Numbered from the stretch's first letter, positions 7,581 through 16,850 are shown. The stretch is DNA of 64,000 nt from an uncultured Bacteroidales bacterium (GCA_900544535.1 UQVH01000010.1:1-64000), one strand, 5' to 3'. Made by a program: numbers and translations. Notes: a model not told the origin generated them from the sequence alone.

Positions 7581-8117
7581 TCAATTGTGGTCGGTGACGG
7601 TGTCGTAGAGGCGGCGGCAGGCGTCTTCGAGGAGATCGAGGACGAGTTCGAAACCTTCGGCGCCTTCGTAGTAGGGATCGGGGACGTAGTCGTAGCGGGT
7701 GCCGGGGCTGAAAAATGCGGCCATAGGCATGATCTTCGCTTCGGCTTCCGGGGAGGGCGCGAGACGGCGCAGGTCGGCGACGTTGGCGGCATCCATCCCT
7801 ATGATCAGGTCGAAGTCGTCGAAATCCGACTCACGGACCTGACGGCAGATGTGGGTCAGATCCAGTCCGCGCTGACGTGCGTGGAGACGCATACGGCGGT
7901 CGGGCAGATCGCCGATATGGTAGCGTCCGGTTCCGGCAGAGTCGATGAGCCAGCGCGAGGCGTCGTCCTCTCCGTCAACTATGGCGTTCATGATGCCGTC
8001 GGCCGCCGGAGAGCGGCAGATGTTGCCGAGGCAGACGAAAAGTACTCTCACAGGGCGCCCTTCGCGGTAGCGGCGGCGCAAGGTTTCGATAGTGGTGTCT
8101 GTATTTTGTCCTGTCAT
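7581..8117 (-). CDS. Low-molecular-weight protein tyrosine phosphatase
   Basis: The 178-residue product has the phosphate-binding loop VCLGNICRSP near its start, with nucleophile Cys29 and Arg35, and the general acid Asp147 in DPYYEG. It would remove phosphate from protein tyrosines in the cytosol. In bacteria such enzymes often act on capsule-assembly kinases, but no such kinase is in this window. The N-terminal 22 residues before the phosphatase fold are an extra short helix. It is the first gene of a two-gene unit with cdd. Confidence 0.92.
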   Translation of the reverse strand: MTGQNTDTTIETLRRRYREGRPVRVLFVCLGNICRSPAADGIMNAIVDGEDDASRWLIDSAGTGRYHIGDLPDRRMRLHARQRGLDLTHICRQVRESDFDDFDLIIGMDAANVADLRRLAPSPEAEAKIMPMAAFFSPGTRYDYVPDPYYEGAEGFELVLDLLEDACRRLYDTVTDHN

Positions 8118-8172
8118 ATCGCGGATTGTCTTGTTATAATCGTCCCGGACACAGGTAGTGCGGTGGGATATG

Positions 8173-8203
8173 CAAATTTAACGAAATAATTTATATAAAA
8201 CAA
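8173..8203 (-). promoter_or_regulatory. Promoter of the phosphatase-cdd unit
   Basis: On the minus strand TTG (8203-8201) is followed after 20 bases by TAAATTTG (8180-8173). The ATG at 8117 is about 55 bases downstream. The -33 TTG falls directly in the T-rich tail of the lpxA terminator hairpin. Confidence 0.75.
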
Positions 8204-8236
8204 CGCCGCCCGGCAGTTGGATCATGCCGGGCGACG
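8204..8236 (-). terminator. Terminator of the efflux-lpxA operon
   Basis: A 12-bp stem (8204-8215 with 8225-8236, one mismatch) closes a 9-base loop. On the minus strand it is followed by ttgttttat. It lies about 70 bases beyond the lpxA stop. Confidence 0.75.
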
Positions 8237-8305
8237 GATCTATATGGAAAAACGCGGTATATATATTTCAGACAGTCATCCGTATACCGGGATATACGGG
8301 GCGGA

Positions 8306-9094
8306 TTACTGTTCGAGGTCGCGGGGAACGGCCACGATGCGGAGGTTGACGCTGTTGATGAACGAGAGGATGTTGTCGCGTTCGGGCGTGTCCTCCACGT
8401 CGGCCTCGATGCGGCGCATGGCGTTGAACACAGAGGTGCCGGTCTGATAGATGTGGCGGTAGCACTTGGCGATGTCGTCGATGCGGTCCTCGCTCATGCC
8501 CTGCTTGCGCAGGATGGTGGCGTTGACTCCGAAGTATGAAGTCGGGTTGTGGGCCATGATGCAGAATGGAGGCACGTTGCCGGTGATGCGGCATCCGCCC
8601 TTTACAAGCACCCAGTCTCCGATGCGTGAGTTCTCGTGGACAACGACGCTTGAGGAGAGTATGGTGCACTCGCCGATCTCGACGTCGCCAGCGATGGAGA
8701 CATTGTTGCCGATGACATCCCTGCCTTTGAGGTGCGAGTCATGACCTACGTGAGAGTTGGCCATGAGGAAGCAGCCCTCGCCGATGCGTGTTCCGCCTTC
8801 GGTGTCGATGCCGCGGTTGATGATCACGTTTTCGCGGATCACCACGTTGTCACCGATGTAGCAGTAAGTGAAGCCGCCTTTCCAGCGGAAGTCCTGAGGA
8901 TCGGCGCCGACGATCGCGCCCTGATAGACCTTGCAGTTCTTTCCGAGGCGTGTCCCGCGGATGATGCTCGCGAAGGGCATGATCACGGTGTTGTCGCCGA
9001 TCTCCACATCTTTGTCGATGTAGGCGAAAGGATGGATGGTGACGTTCTCGCCGATTTTGGCCGAGGGGTCGATGTGAGCTTTGTCGCTAATCAT
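8306..9094 (-). CDS. lpxA: UDP-N-acetylglucosamine acyltransferase (LpxA family)
   Basis: The 262-residue product starts with a left-handed parallel beta-helix of hexapeptide repeats (for example KIGENV, EIGDNT, RLGKNC, YIGDNV), followed by a helical C-terminal domain, the layout of LpxA. LpxA moves a 3-hydroxyacyl chain from acyl carrier protein to UDP-GlcNAc, the first step of lipid A synthesis. The catalytic-site region MANSHVGHDS corresponds to the E. coli loop with the catalytic His, and VVVHEN matches its second conserved His region. Unusually, it is not beside lpxD, lpxC or fabZ but 29 bases downstream of a TolC-type gene in an efflux operon. It could be a second LpxA-like paralogue with a different substrate. 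Confidence 0.82.
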   Translation of the reverse strand: MISDKAHIDPSAKIGENVTIHPFAYIDKDVEIGDNTVIMPFASIIRGTRLGKNCKVYQGAIVGADPQDFRWKGGFTYCYIGDNVVIRENVIINRGIDTEGGTRIGEGCFLMANSHVGHDSHLKGRDVIGNNVSIAGDVEIGECTILSSSVVVHENSRIGDWVLVKGGCRITGNVPPFCIMAHNPTSYFGVNATILRKQGMSEDRIDDIAKCYRHIYQTGTSVFNAMRRIEADVEDTPERDNILSFINSVNLRIVAVPRDLEQ

Positions 9095-9123
9095 GTGCGT
9101 TTGATGTTAAGGGTTAGGATTTG

Positions 9124-10509
9124 TCAGCGGCCTCCGCCGAGATTCTGATAGAGGTTGATGACGGAGCGTGCGGCAGCGAGATTGGTGTTGATCTGCGCTG
9201 TCTGTGCTCCGAGAAGATTCTTCTGGGCCGTCAGCACTTCGAGATATGTGGTCGATCCGTCGAAGAGGAGTAGCTCGTTTGTGATCTCGACAGCCTTTGC
9301 GAGGTTCTCGACCTGAAGGGCGAGCCACTGCTGCTTCTGCATACTCTTCTCATAGACCGTCATGGCGTCGCTGATGTCGGCGGAGGCGCTCATGATTGTG
9401 TACTCGAAGTTATTGAGAGCCTGCTGCTGCTGGGCCTTTGCGGCTTCGAGGCGAGCGATGTTCTGTCCGCGGGCGAAGATGGGGGCGGTGAGGCTACCGG
9501 CAAGCTGAAGGAACCAGCCGTGGGGATTGAGGATGGCCGAGCCGAGAGCATCGGTGAAACCGCCGTTGGCAGTGATGTTGATGCTGGGATAGAAGGCGGC
9601 GCGGGCCGATGCAGTCGAATAGAAAGCCGATGCGAGGGCCATTTCAGAGGCGCGCACGTCCGGACGGACAGCGAGTTCGGCCATCGGGATGGCACTGCGC
9701 TTCATCACGGGGACATTGAGCGATGCGTCAGCCGAAACGGTCCACTTCTGCGGCATCTCGTTCAGGAGAAGCGAGAGTGTGTTGTTGGCCTCGTGGAGCG
9801 AAAGTTCGATGTCGTTGATCGAAGCCTCGATGCTGTAATACTGGGCGAGGCTCTGGACAACGGCGTCTTCTCTGAGACGGCCGGCCTCCTTGAGGTTACG
9901 CATCACGTTGACGCTCTCCTTCCAGAGTTCGGAAGTCTCGCGGGAGAGTTTCAGCTGCGCTTCGAGAGCCGCGATCGAGTAGTAGCACTGGGCCACGCCG
10001 GCAATGATCTGCGAGCGGACGGCCTGTTCGTAGTACTTGGTCTGGAGTTCGGCCGCCTGTGCACCGCGCTTGGTGTTGAGGATCTTGCCGAAAATGTCGA
10101 TCTCCCAGTTGGCCGCGAGGGGAAGCTGGTAGGACCAGTTCAGGTCATTGCTGCCGTATTTGGCGCCGTTGACTCCGGGCGAGAAGGTGAGCGAGGGAAG
10201 ATAGCTGAGTTTGGCTCCCTTGAGCTGAGCGTGGGCAATGTCGACATTGAGTTTTGCGTTGCGCAGATCCTTGTTGTTGGCCAGAGCGCGTTCGATCAGA
10301 TCGACAAGAGCCGGATCAGTGAAAACAGCGCGCCATGAGAGATTGCCGAAAGCAGTCGAGTCGTCCTGCTGTTTCAGCGCCTCGGCATATTCCTTCACAA
10401 GGTTGCTGTCGATGTCCTCGGCGTGATATTTATTGTAGATTCCGCAGCCGGTGAGCACCGAAGTGCCCACGCTGACTGCAAGAACGAGTGAAAGCTGTTT
10501 GATTTTCAT
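9124..10509 (-). CDS. TolC-family outer-membrane efflux lipoprotein
   Basis: The 461-residue product has lipobox LTGC and the two repeated outer-membrane-efflux domains typical of the OprM/NodT group. These trimerise into a channel spanning outer membrane and periplasm. Long heptad-like helices rich in Ala, Leu and Gln (for example ALEAQLKLSRETSELW) supply the periplasmic barrel. ATG 10509 is chosen because it gives the signal peptide; the frame extends 15 codons further without one. The gene follows the pump gene by 41 bases and is the exit duct of the same tripartite system. Confidence 0.92.
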   Translation of the reverse strand: MKIKQLSLVLAVSVGTSVLTGCGIYNKYHAEDIDSNLVKEYAEALKQQDDSTAFGNLSWRAVFTDPALVDLIERALANNKDLRNAKLNVDIAHAQLKGAKLSYLPSLTFSPGVNGAKYGSNDLNWSYQLPLAANWEIDIFGKILNTKRGAQAAELQTKYYEQAVRSQIIAGVAQCYYSIAALEAQLKLSRETSELWKESVNVMRNLKEAGRLREDAVVQSLAQYYSIEASINDIELSLHEANNTLSLLLNEMPQKWTVSADASLNVPVMKRSAIPMAELAVRPDVRASEMALASAFYSTASARAAFYPSINITANGGFTDALGSAILNPHGWFLQLAGSLTAPIFARGQNIARLEAAKAQQQQALNNFEYTIMSASADISDAMTVYEKSMQKQQWLALQVENLAKAVEITNELLLFDGSTTYLEVLTAQKNLLGAQTAQINTNLAAARSVINLYQNLGGGR

Positions 10510-10550
10510 TTGTCTGAGTTTGTTGGATTCAGTTCTGTTGTGATCGCGGA

Positions 10551-13500
10551 TCAATGAGAGGGTGTATACTGCTCGATTTCGTTTTCGATGCCTTCATTGT
10601 CGGTGTCTTCCCACTTGAGCGGAGTGATCTTCTCCTGGATCTTCTGGAAGATTACGAAGAGGGCGGGCACGATGAGCACCTGAAGGATCATGCCGATGAG
10701 CATACCGCCGATAGAACCGGCACCGAGTGCGCGGTTACCATTGGCGCCCGCACCGGTGGCGAACATCATCGGGAGAAGACCGATGATCATTGCCAGCGAG
10801 GTCATGAGGATAGGACGCAGACGGGCGGTTGCACCCTGGATGGCTGCGTTGACAACCGACATGCCCGTGCGGCGACGCTCGACGGCGAACTCGACGATAA
10901 GGATGGCGTTCTTGGCGAGAAGACCAATGAGCATGATGAGGGCGATCTGGAGGTAGATGTTGTTGGAGATTCCGAAGATCTGGGCGAAGATGAAGGTGCC
11001 CATCAGACCGAAGGGAATCGAGAAGATAACAGCCCACGGGAGGATGTAGCTTTCATACTGGGCCGAGAGGAGCAGGTAGACGAAGAGCAGACAGAGGCCG
11101 AAGATGATTGCGGTGGTCGAACCTGCGCCTGAAGAAGCCTCCTCACGGGTCATACCTGAATATTCGTAGCCGAAACCTGCGGGAAGAGTCTCGGCGGCCA
11201 CACGTTCAATGGCTGCAAGACAGTCGCCTGAGGTGTAGCCCGGAGCGGGCTGTCCGGTCACGGAGATCGACTGGAACATGTTGAATCGGTTCAGAAGGTC
11301 AGGACCGTAGACCTTTGTCAGAGTGACAAAGTTCGAGAGCGAAGCCATTTCCTTGCCGTTGCGGATCTTGATTGCCGAGAGGGTTTCGGGGCTGACGCGC
11401 GATTCGGGGCTGGCCTGCATCATGACGCGGTAGATCTTGCCGAAACGGTTGAAGTTGGAGACGTACATACCGCCGTAGTAGCCCTGGAGCGTGGTGAGAA
11501 TGTCTTTCGGCGAGATGCCGGCCTGCTTGGCCTTGGCAGCGTCGATGTCGATCATATACTGCGGGAAGGCAGGGTTGAAGGTGGTGTAGGCGGCCTGGAC
11601 TTCGGGCTGCTGGTTGAGCTGGCCGAGGAAAGCCTGAACCACGCTGAAGAAGGCGTTGACGTCACCGCCGGTGCGGTCCTGCATCTTGATTTCAAAACCG
11701 TTGGTCAGGGAGTAGCCGGTAATCATAGGCGGCGCGAAGATCATGACGCGGCCGTCCTTGATGACAGAGGTCAGACCGTAGAGTTTGCCGAGGATAGCCT
11801 GGGAAGTCTGGTCGGCCTGCTTGCGGTCCTCCCAGTTCTTGAGCTTGAGGATGAAGGTACCGTATGTGGCGCCCTGGCCTGCCATGAAGCTGTAACCTAC
11901 GATTTTCTGGCGATATTCGATTTCGGGCACCTGAGCGAGGAGGCCGTCAAGCTGGTCGAGCACCTGCTCCGTGCGTTCCTGCGATGTTCCCGGCGGCATG
12001 TCGACCATACAGAAGAGTACGCCGGTGTCTTCGTTGGGCACAAGGGTCGAAGTTGTGATGCTCATGAGCCATACGAGGATGGCTACGGCGCCGGCCACGA
12101 TGCCGAACGAGGTGATCTTGTGGTTGATGAAGAAACCGGACCACTTGTTGTATTTGCGGAGGATGCGTCCGAAGCCCTTTTCAAAGCCCTTGTGGAAGCG
12201 CTTGTTGAAGATGCCCATGATGGTGATGATGGCCACAACGGAAGCGATAGCGAGCTTGACGGGATGTTCGATGTTGTACCATCCGAGCACCATGAAGGTG
12301 ATTGTGGCGGCAAGGAAAGCAAAGGTCACCAGCGGAGGCATGTTGAGGGTAAAGCGGCGCTTGGCGTTGCCGGCCACGGCTTCGGCGGCAGCCCCGTAGG
12401 CCTTGCCCATGCGCTCCTTGAGCGACGAGTTGTCGTCGTGGCCCTTAAGGAAGACGGCACAGAGGGCCGGCGAGAGGGTCAAGGCGTTGAGGGCCGACAG
12501 ACCGATGGCTATGGCCATTGTCAGACCGAACTGACGGTAGAACACACCGGTTGTTCCGGACATGAACGACACAGGGATGAACACGAGCATCATGACGAGT
12601 GTGATCGAGATGATGGCGCCGCCGATCTCGCCCATGGCGTCGATAGAGGCCTTCCGCGCACTCTTGTAGCCCACATCGAGCTTGGCGTGGACGGCCTCGA
12701 CGACGACTATCGCGTCGTCGACCACAATCGCGATCGCCAGCACAAGAGCGGAGAGGGTGATGAGGTTGATCGAGAACCCGATGAGGTTCATGAAGAAGAA
12801 CGTACCCACGAGGGCCACAGGGATGGCGATGGCGGGGATGATGGTCGAACGGATGTCCTGAAGGAAGACGTAGACGACGAAGAACACGAGGATGAAGGCT
12901 TCGATAAGGGTCTTGATAACCTCATGTATCGAAGCATTGAGGAAGTCGTTGTTGTTCATCGGCACGGCCATGGCCAAACCTGCGGGGAGGTCTTTCTTCA
13001 TCGAATCGACCACCTTGAGACAGTCGTTGATGATCTGGGTGGCGTTTGAGCCGGCAGTCTGGAAGACGATACAGCTTGTTGAAGCGTAGCCGTTGAGAGA
13101 GTTGGAGAAACCGTAAGTCACACGGCCGAGCTCGATGTCGGCCACGTCGCCGAGACGGAGCACCTCGCCGGTGGGTTTGGCCGACACGACAATGTTCTCA
13201 AACTCTTCAGGAGTAGTCAGGCGGCCGCGGTATTTCATTGTGTACTGGAAGCTCTGGTCGCCCTGTTCGCCGAAGGCACCGGGGGCGGCCTCGATGTTCT
13301 GCTCGGCGAGCGCGTAGGAGATGTCGGTCGGGATCAGGCCGTACTGGGCCATGACGTCCGGCTTGAGCCATATACGCATCGAGTAGTCGGCGCCGAACGA
13401 CATGACGTCGCCCACACCTGACACACGCTGCAACTGGGGGATCATGTTGATCTTGGCGTAGTTGTCGAGGAACTCCTGGGTGTAGTTGCCCGACTCGTCA

Positions 13501-13931
13501 TAGAGAGCCACCATGAGAAGCATGGATGTCTGGCGCTTCTGGGTGAGCACACCCACCTGTGTTACTTCGGCGGGAAGGAGGTTCTGTGCCTTGGCCACAC
13601 GGTTCTGGACGTCGACGGCGGCCATGTCAGGGTCGAAGCCCTGCTCGAAGTAAACGGTGATGTCGGCGGAACCGGTGTTGGTTGCGGTCGATTCCATGTA
13701 GGTCATGCCTTCGGCACCGTTGATCGACTCTTCGAGAGGTGCGATTACGGAGTTGAGCACGGCCTGAGCGTTGGCACCGGTATAGGTTGTCGAAACGCGG
13801 ATTGTCGGCGGCGCGATGTCGGGGAACTGAGTGACCGGGAGAGAGAAAAGTCCGATCAGACCGAGAAGCACGATGAAAATCGAGATCACCGTCGACAGCA
13901 CCGGCCGATTGATGAATGTATCTAATTTCAT
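10551..13931 (-). CDS. RND (HAE1) multidrug efflux pump, inner-membrane permease
   Basis: The 1126-residue product is an AcrB/MexB-like proton-driven pump that captures drugs or lipophilic compounds from the periplasm and membrane. The proton-relay pair Asp405-Asp406 lies in AIAIVVDDAIVVVEAV, and the partner Lys is in GLLAKNAILIVEFA. The start METFI-like helix, two large periplasmic loops and 12 family transmembrane helices are recognisable. Compared with AcrB there is an insertion of about 65 residues in the cytoplasmic loop between helices 6 and 7. It contains two extra hydrophobic segments (about 532-551 and 559-575). The adaptor gene lies 40 bases upstream and the TolC-type gene 41 bases downstream. 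Substrates cannot be predicted. Confidence 0.95.
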   Translation of the reverse strand: MKLDTFINRPVLSTVISIFIVLLGLIGLFSLPVTQFPDIAPPTIRVSTTYTGANAQAVLNSVIAPLEESINGAEGMTYMESTATNTGSADITVYFEQGFDPDMAAVDVQNRVAKAQNLLPAEVTQVGVLTQKRQTSMLLMVALYDESGNYTQEFLDNYAKINMIPQLQRVSGVGDVMSFGADYSMRIWLKPDVMAQYGLIPTDISYALAEQNIEAAPGAFGEQGDQSFQYTMKYRGRLTTPEEFENIVVSAKPTGEVLRLGDVADIELGRVTYGFSNSLNGYASTSCIVFQTAGSNATQIINDCLKVVDSMKKDLPAGLAMAVPMNNNDFLNASIHEVIKTLIEAFILVFFVVYVFLQDIRSTIIPAIAIPVALVGTFFFMNLIGFSINLITLSALVLAIAIVVDDAIVVVEAVHAKLDVGYKSARKASIDAMGEIGGAIISITLVMMLVFIPVSFMSGTTGVFYRQFGLTMAIAIGLSALNALTLSPALCAVFLKGHDDNSSLKERMGKAYGAAAEAVAGNAKRRFTLNMPPLVTFAFLAATITFMVLGWYNIEHPVKLAIASVVAIITIMGIFNKRFHKGFEKGFGRILRKYNKWSGFFINHKITSFGIVAGAVAILVWLMSITTSTLVPNEDTGVLFCMVDMPPGTSQERTEQVLDQLDGLLAQVPEIEYRQKIVGYSFMAGQGATYGTFILKLKNWEDRKQADQTSQAILGKLYGLTSVIKDGRVMIFAPPMITGYSLTNGFEIKMQDRTGGDVNAFFSVVQAFLGQLNQQPEVQAAYTTFNPAFPQYMIDIDAAKAKQAGISPKDILTTLQGYYGGMYVSNFNRFGKIYRVMMQASPESRVSPETLSAIKIRNGKEMASLSNFVTLTKVYGPDLLNRFNMFQSISVTGQPAPGYTSGDCLAAIERVAAETLPAGFGYEYSGMTREEASSGAGSTTAIIFGLCLLFVYLLLSAQYESYILPWAVIFSIPFGLMGTFIFAQIFGISNNIYLQIALIMLIGLLAKNAILIVEFAVERRRTGMSVVNAAIQGATARLRPILMTSLAMIIGLLPMMFATGAGANGNRALGAGSIGGMLIGMILQVLIVPALFVIFQKIQEKITPLKWEDTDNEGIENEIEQYTPSH

Positions 13932-13971
13932 TGAAGTTGCTTTATGGGAGGATACTGTGTTTCAGTTGTTT

Positions 13972-15153
13972 TTATTTCTCTGCGGCGGGGGCTGCCTGCT
14001 GATCTGCGGCAGGAGCTGCCTTGGCCTCGACGGGAGTGATGGTCATGCCGTCGGCAAGCTTGGTGCCGACACCTTCAACGGCGATGCGCTGGCCGGCCTG
14101 GAGACCGGAGGTGACAACGAAGTTCTTGCCGTCGTTGTTGGCCTCGATGGTAATCGGGGTGGAGACAACCTTGTTGGAGTCATTGACCACGTAGGCGAAG
14201 CGGCGGTCCTGAAGTTCGAATGTGGCTTTCTGGGGAATGATGATTACGTTTTCCTGATTGTCAGGGATGATGATCTGGCCTGTGGCGCCGCTGCGGAGCA
14301 CTCCTGAGGGATTGTTGAAGAGGGCGCGGACGCTCGACGAACCGGTCGAGTTGTCGATCACACCTGAGACGGTTGCCACCTTTCCGCTGAGGGGATAGAG
14401 CGAACCGTCGCTGAGACGGAGCTGCACTTCGGGCATTTCCTTGATGGCGGCCTCGATGGTGCGCTGGCCTTCACCGACCATGTCGAGGAGGTCTTTTTCG
14501 GTCAGCGAGAAGTAGGCGTAGACCTGGGAGTTGTCGCTGACGGTGGTCAGAGGCTGGGCCGAAGAGGGCGATGCGAGAGACCCTTCGCGATTGGGAATGG
14601 TGCCGACAACGCCGTCGCTGGGAGCAGTCACAACGGTGTAGGCGAGGTTTTTCTGTGCTGAGGCAAGAGCTGCCTTTGCATTGGCGAGCTGGGCTTCGGC
14701 CTGAGCGAGGGAGTTCTGCGAGAGCTGATATTCGTACTGGCTGATGATGTTCTTGTCAAAGAGGCTCTTTTTGCTGTCGGCAGTCATGCGGGCTGTGTTG
14801 ACGACAGTCTGTGCATTGTTGACGGCGGCGCGGGCCTGGTCGACGGCGGCCTGGAAAGTAACCTGATCGAGGGTGAAGAGCACTTGGCCTTTGCGGACGC
14901 GCTGACCTTCGTCGACATGAACCTTAGTGATGAAACCTGTTACCTGCGGACGGATCTCGATGTCGGTCTTACCCTTGATGGTGGCGGGGAAAGTGGACCG
15001 GAGATCGGCTGTCTGCGGCGAGAGTGTGATTGTGGCGATTTCGGGAGCGGCACCCTGGGGCATCTGCTGCCCGTTCTTCGAACATGAGGGGAACAAAGCC
15101 ACTGCTGCAAGCATCATTGCGATGCTGCCTTTCGATAACGCGATGGATTTCAT
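13972..15153 (-). CDS. RND efflux periplasmic adaptor lipoprotein
   Basis: The 393-residue product has a signal peptide with lipobox FPSC (Cys24). It then shows the membrane-fusion-protein order: a barrel-sandwich half (VTGFITKVHVDEGQRVRKGQVLF), a long alpha-hairpin (about 90-150), the returning lipoyl half (NLAYTVVTAPSDGVVG), then beta-barrel and membrane-proximal domains. It bridges the RND pump and the TolC-type channel. It is the first gene of the operon. A -7 motif (TAAATTTG) lies about 64-71 bases upstream. Confidence 0.94.
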   Translation of the reverse strand: MKSIALSKGSIAMMLAAVALFPSCSKNGQQMPQGAAPEIATITLSPQTADLRSTFPATIKGKTDIEIRPQVTGFITKVHVDEGQRVRKGQVLFTLDQVTFQAAVDQARAAVNNAQTVVNTARMTADSKKSLFDKNIISQYEYQLSQNSLAQAEAQLANAKAALASAQKNLAYTVVTAPSDGVVGTIPNREGSLASPSSAQPLTTVSDNSQVYAYFSLTEKDLLDMVGEGQRTIEAAIKEMPEVQLRLSDGSLYPLSGKVATVSGVIDNSTGSSSVRALFNNPSGVLRSGATGQIIIPDNQENVIIIPQKATFELQDRRFAYVVNDSNKVVSTPITIEANNDGKNFVVTSGLQAGQRIAVEGVGTKLADGMTITPVEAKAAPAADQQAAPAAEK

Positions 15154-15216
15154 TGTTTTTTCTTTTCTTTACTTATATATATACCTATTTTTACTATATT
15201 CGTAAATTTTAACGTG

Positions 15217-15243
15217 CAAATTTACCAATGATTTCTGCATCAA
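15217..15243 (-). promoter_or_regulatory. Efflux operon promoter
   Basis: On the minus strand TAAATTTG lies at 15224-15217, with a TTG at 15243-15241 spaced 16 bases, a little shorter than the usual 19-22. The adaptor ATG is about 64 bases downstream. Confidence 0.5.
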
Positions 15244-15396
15244 GCGAAAAAAGTAATAATAAAGATTGTGAAATTGGCTAAAAAGCCCTCAATATTTCCA
15301 TTTTCGACCAATGCGGAGCCGCTTTTCCCGTCACTCCGGAGCCGTAAAGGGCAAAAATCGAAAGCCGGGCGCGCCGAAAGAGCGGAAATTTTTAGG

Positions 15397-15404
15397 TAAC
15401 TTTG
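15397..15404 (+). promoter_or_regulatory. fsr promoter -7 element
   Basis: TAACTTTG in rightward orientation matches TAnnTTTG. No good TTG was seen 19-22 bases upstream. The leader would be about 140 bases to the chosen ATG, or about 75 to the alternative TTG start. Confidence 0.5.
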
Positions 15405-15544
15405 CAACCCGAAAAAACGGCGCTGCAAAACCGATCCTGACGGTTGCCCGATTCAGATGGCATCGTTGACGGAGGAACGCTTTGAAAGCGACTCTACCGC
15501 AGGCCACAGCGTTTTACGGCGCCGACGTAAAAATTTCAGTCGCA

Positions 15545-16762
15545 ATGAGTTTTATCAAAAAGCTTCACCGGCTTGTTGAGATGCCGGCTTTTCATGTTCT
15601 GCTCGCGCTGAGCGCGGCCCACTGCCTCAACGACCTTCTGCAATCGGTCATCACCGCAGTCTATCCCATGCTAAAGGCGGATCTTGGGCTGAGTTTCGGG
15701 CAGATCGGTCTGATCACGCTCGTCTATCAGCTGGCGGCATCGATTTTCCAGCCTGTGGTGGGCTATGCCTTTGACCGGAGGCCGTTTGTGTGGAGCCTTC
15801 CGGCGGGCATGTGCTGCACGTCGGCCGGCATTCTGATGTTTGCCTTCTGCTCGACGCTGCCGGGAATCTTAGTGGCGGTGTTCATGGTGGGCATAGGGTC
15901 GGCGACGCTTCATCCGGAGGCTTCGCGCATCACTTCGCTCGCCGGCCATGAGCGCCGAGGCTTCGCGCAGTCGGTCTTTCAGGTCGGAGGCAATTTCGGA
16001 GGGTCGATCGGACCGCTTTTAGTAGCGGTGATCGTGGCGCCTCACGGGAGGGCCTATGTGGCTTTCTTTCTGATTTTCGCGGCGCTGTGTTTTTGGGCCA
16101 TGACTCCGATCTGCCGCTGGTACGGGCGCTATCTGCGTGAGTTGCGCGCCGGTGACAGCCGGACCGCAGTCAGCCACCGGCTTCCGCTTTCGCCCCGCCG
16201 GACGGCGTTTGTGATCGGCGTAATCGTGGTGCTGATTTTCTCGAAATACATCTATATGGCGAGTCTTTCGAGCTACTATACGTTCTACCTGATCGACCGC
16301 TTCGGTGTTTCGGTGTCGCAGTCGCAGATCTTCCTTTTTGTGTTTGTGGTTTCTACTGCTATCGGTACTCTCGTGGGCGGCCCCGTGGGCGATCGCTACG
16401 GGCGTAAGGCGGTGATATGGATCTCGATCTTAGGCACGGCGCCGTTCAGCCTGCTGATGCCTCACGCCGGACTGGCGCTCACGGTGGTGCTGAGTTTCTG
16501 CGCGGGATTCATGCTTTCGTCGGCGTTTCCGGCTATCCTGCTCTATGCGCAGGAGCTGCTGCCTACGAAGTTAGGGATGATCTCAGGGCTTTTCTTCGGC
16601 TTCGCTTTCGGCGTGGGCGGCATTGCGTCGGCTGTGCTCGGAACCTTGGCCGACCGCTTCGGTATAGAGGCGGTTTATAATTTCTGCGCCTATACTCCGC
16701 TGCTGGGTATGGTGGCGGCCTTTTTGCCGGATCTCAGGAAGAAGCACGGGCGGCAGGGCTGA
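15545..16762 (+). CDS. fsr: MFS transporter, fosmidomycin-resistance (Fsr) type
   Basis: A 405-residue, roughly 12-helix major facilitator that closely follows E. coli Fsr along its length. Shared signatures include LNDLLQSVITAVYPMLK, LITLVYQLAAS.FQPVVGYAFD, FQVGGNFGGSIGPLL, SKYIYMASLSSYYTFYL and LFFGFAFGVGGI. Fsr exports fosmidomycin and possibly other compounds from the cytoplasm by proton exchange; the native substrate is unknown. ATG 15545 gives an N-terminus leading straight into helix 1. An in-frame TTG at 15482 has a GGAGGA box at good spacing and would add 21 residues, so the start is uncertain. The stop lies inside a run of 9-base repeats. Confidence 0.9.
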   Translation: MSFIKKLHRLVEMPAFHVLLALSAAHCLNDLLQSVITAVYPMLKADLGLSFGQIGLITLVYQLAASIFQPVVGYAFDRRPFVWSLPAGMCCTSAGILMFAFCSTLPGILVAVFMVGIGSATLHPEASRITSLAGHERRGFAQSVFQVGGNFGGSIGPLLVAVIVAPHGRAYVAFFLIFAALCFWAMTPICRWYGRYLRELRAGDSRTAVSHRLPLSPRRTAFVIGVIVVLIFSKYIYMASLSSYYTFYLIDRFGVSVSQSQIFLFVFVVSTAIGTLVGGPVGDRYGRKAVIWISILGTAPFSLLMPHAGLALTVVLSFCAGFMLSSAFPAILLYAQELLPTKLGMISGLFFGFAFGVGGIASAVLGTLADRFGIEAVYNFCAYTPLLGMVAAFLPDLRKKHGRQG

Positions 16763-16821
16763 GAGATCTGAGAGAACTGGGAGAGTTGGGAGTTCTGGGA
16801 ATTCCGGGAATTTTGGGAATT
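16759..16821. repeat. 9-bp minisatellite at the 3' end of fsr
   Basis: Seven consecutive degenerate 9-base units, from ctgagagat through ctgggagag to ttgggaatt, begin at the last bases of fsr; the stop codon (16760-16762) is inside unit 1. The 9-base period would preserve reading frame if copied. Confidence 0.75.
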
Positions 16822-16850
16822 TTTAGGCTAATTGGACTAACCACCACCTT

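Larger units (their letters stand above)
15154..15544. other. Divergent intergenic region between efflux operon and fsr
   Basis: These 391 bases carry the leftward promoter of the efflux operon and the rightward -7 of fsr. They include A+T-rich tracts but no marR/tetR-like regulator gene and no clear long palindrome. Short open frames here (for example 15240-15428) have no protein-like features. Confidence 0.6.

Noticed and set aside
15240..15428. 62-codon leftward frame between the efflux operon and fsr
   Set aside because: No start signals, no protein-like features, and it overlaps the fsr promoter region.
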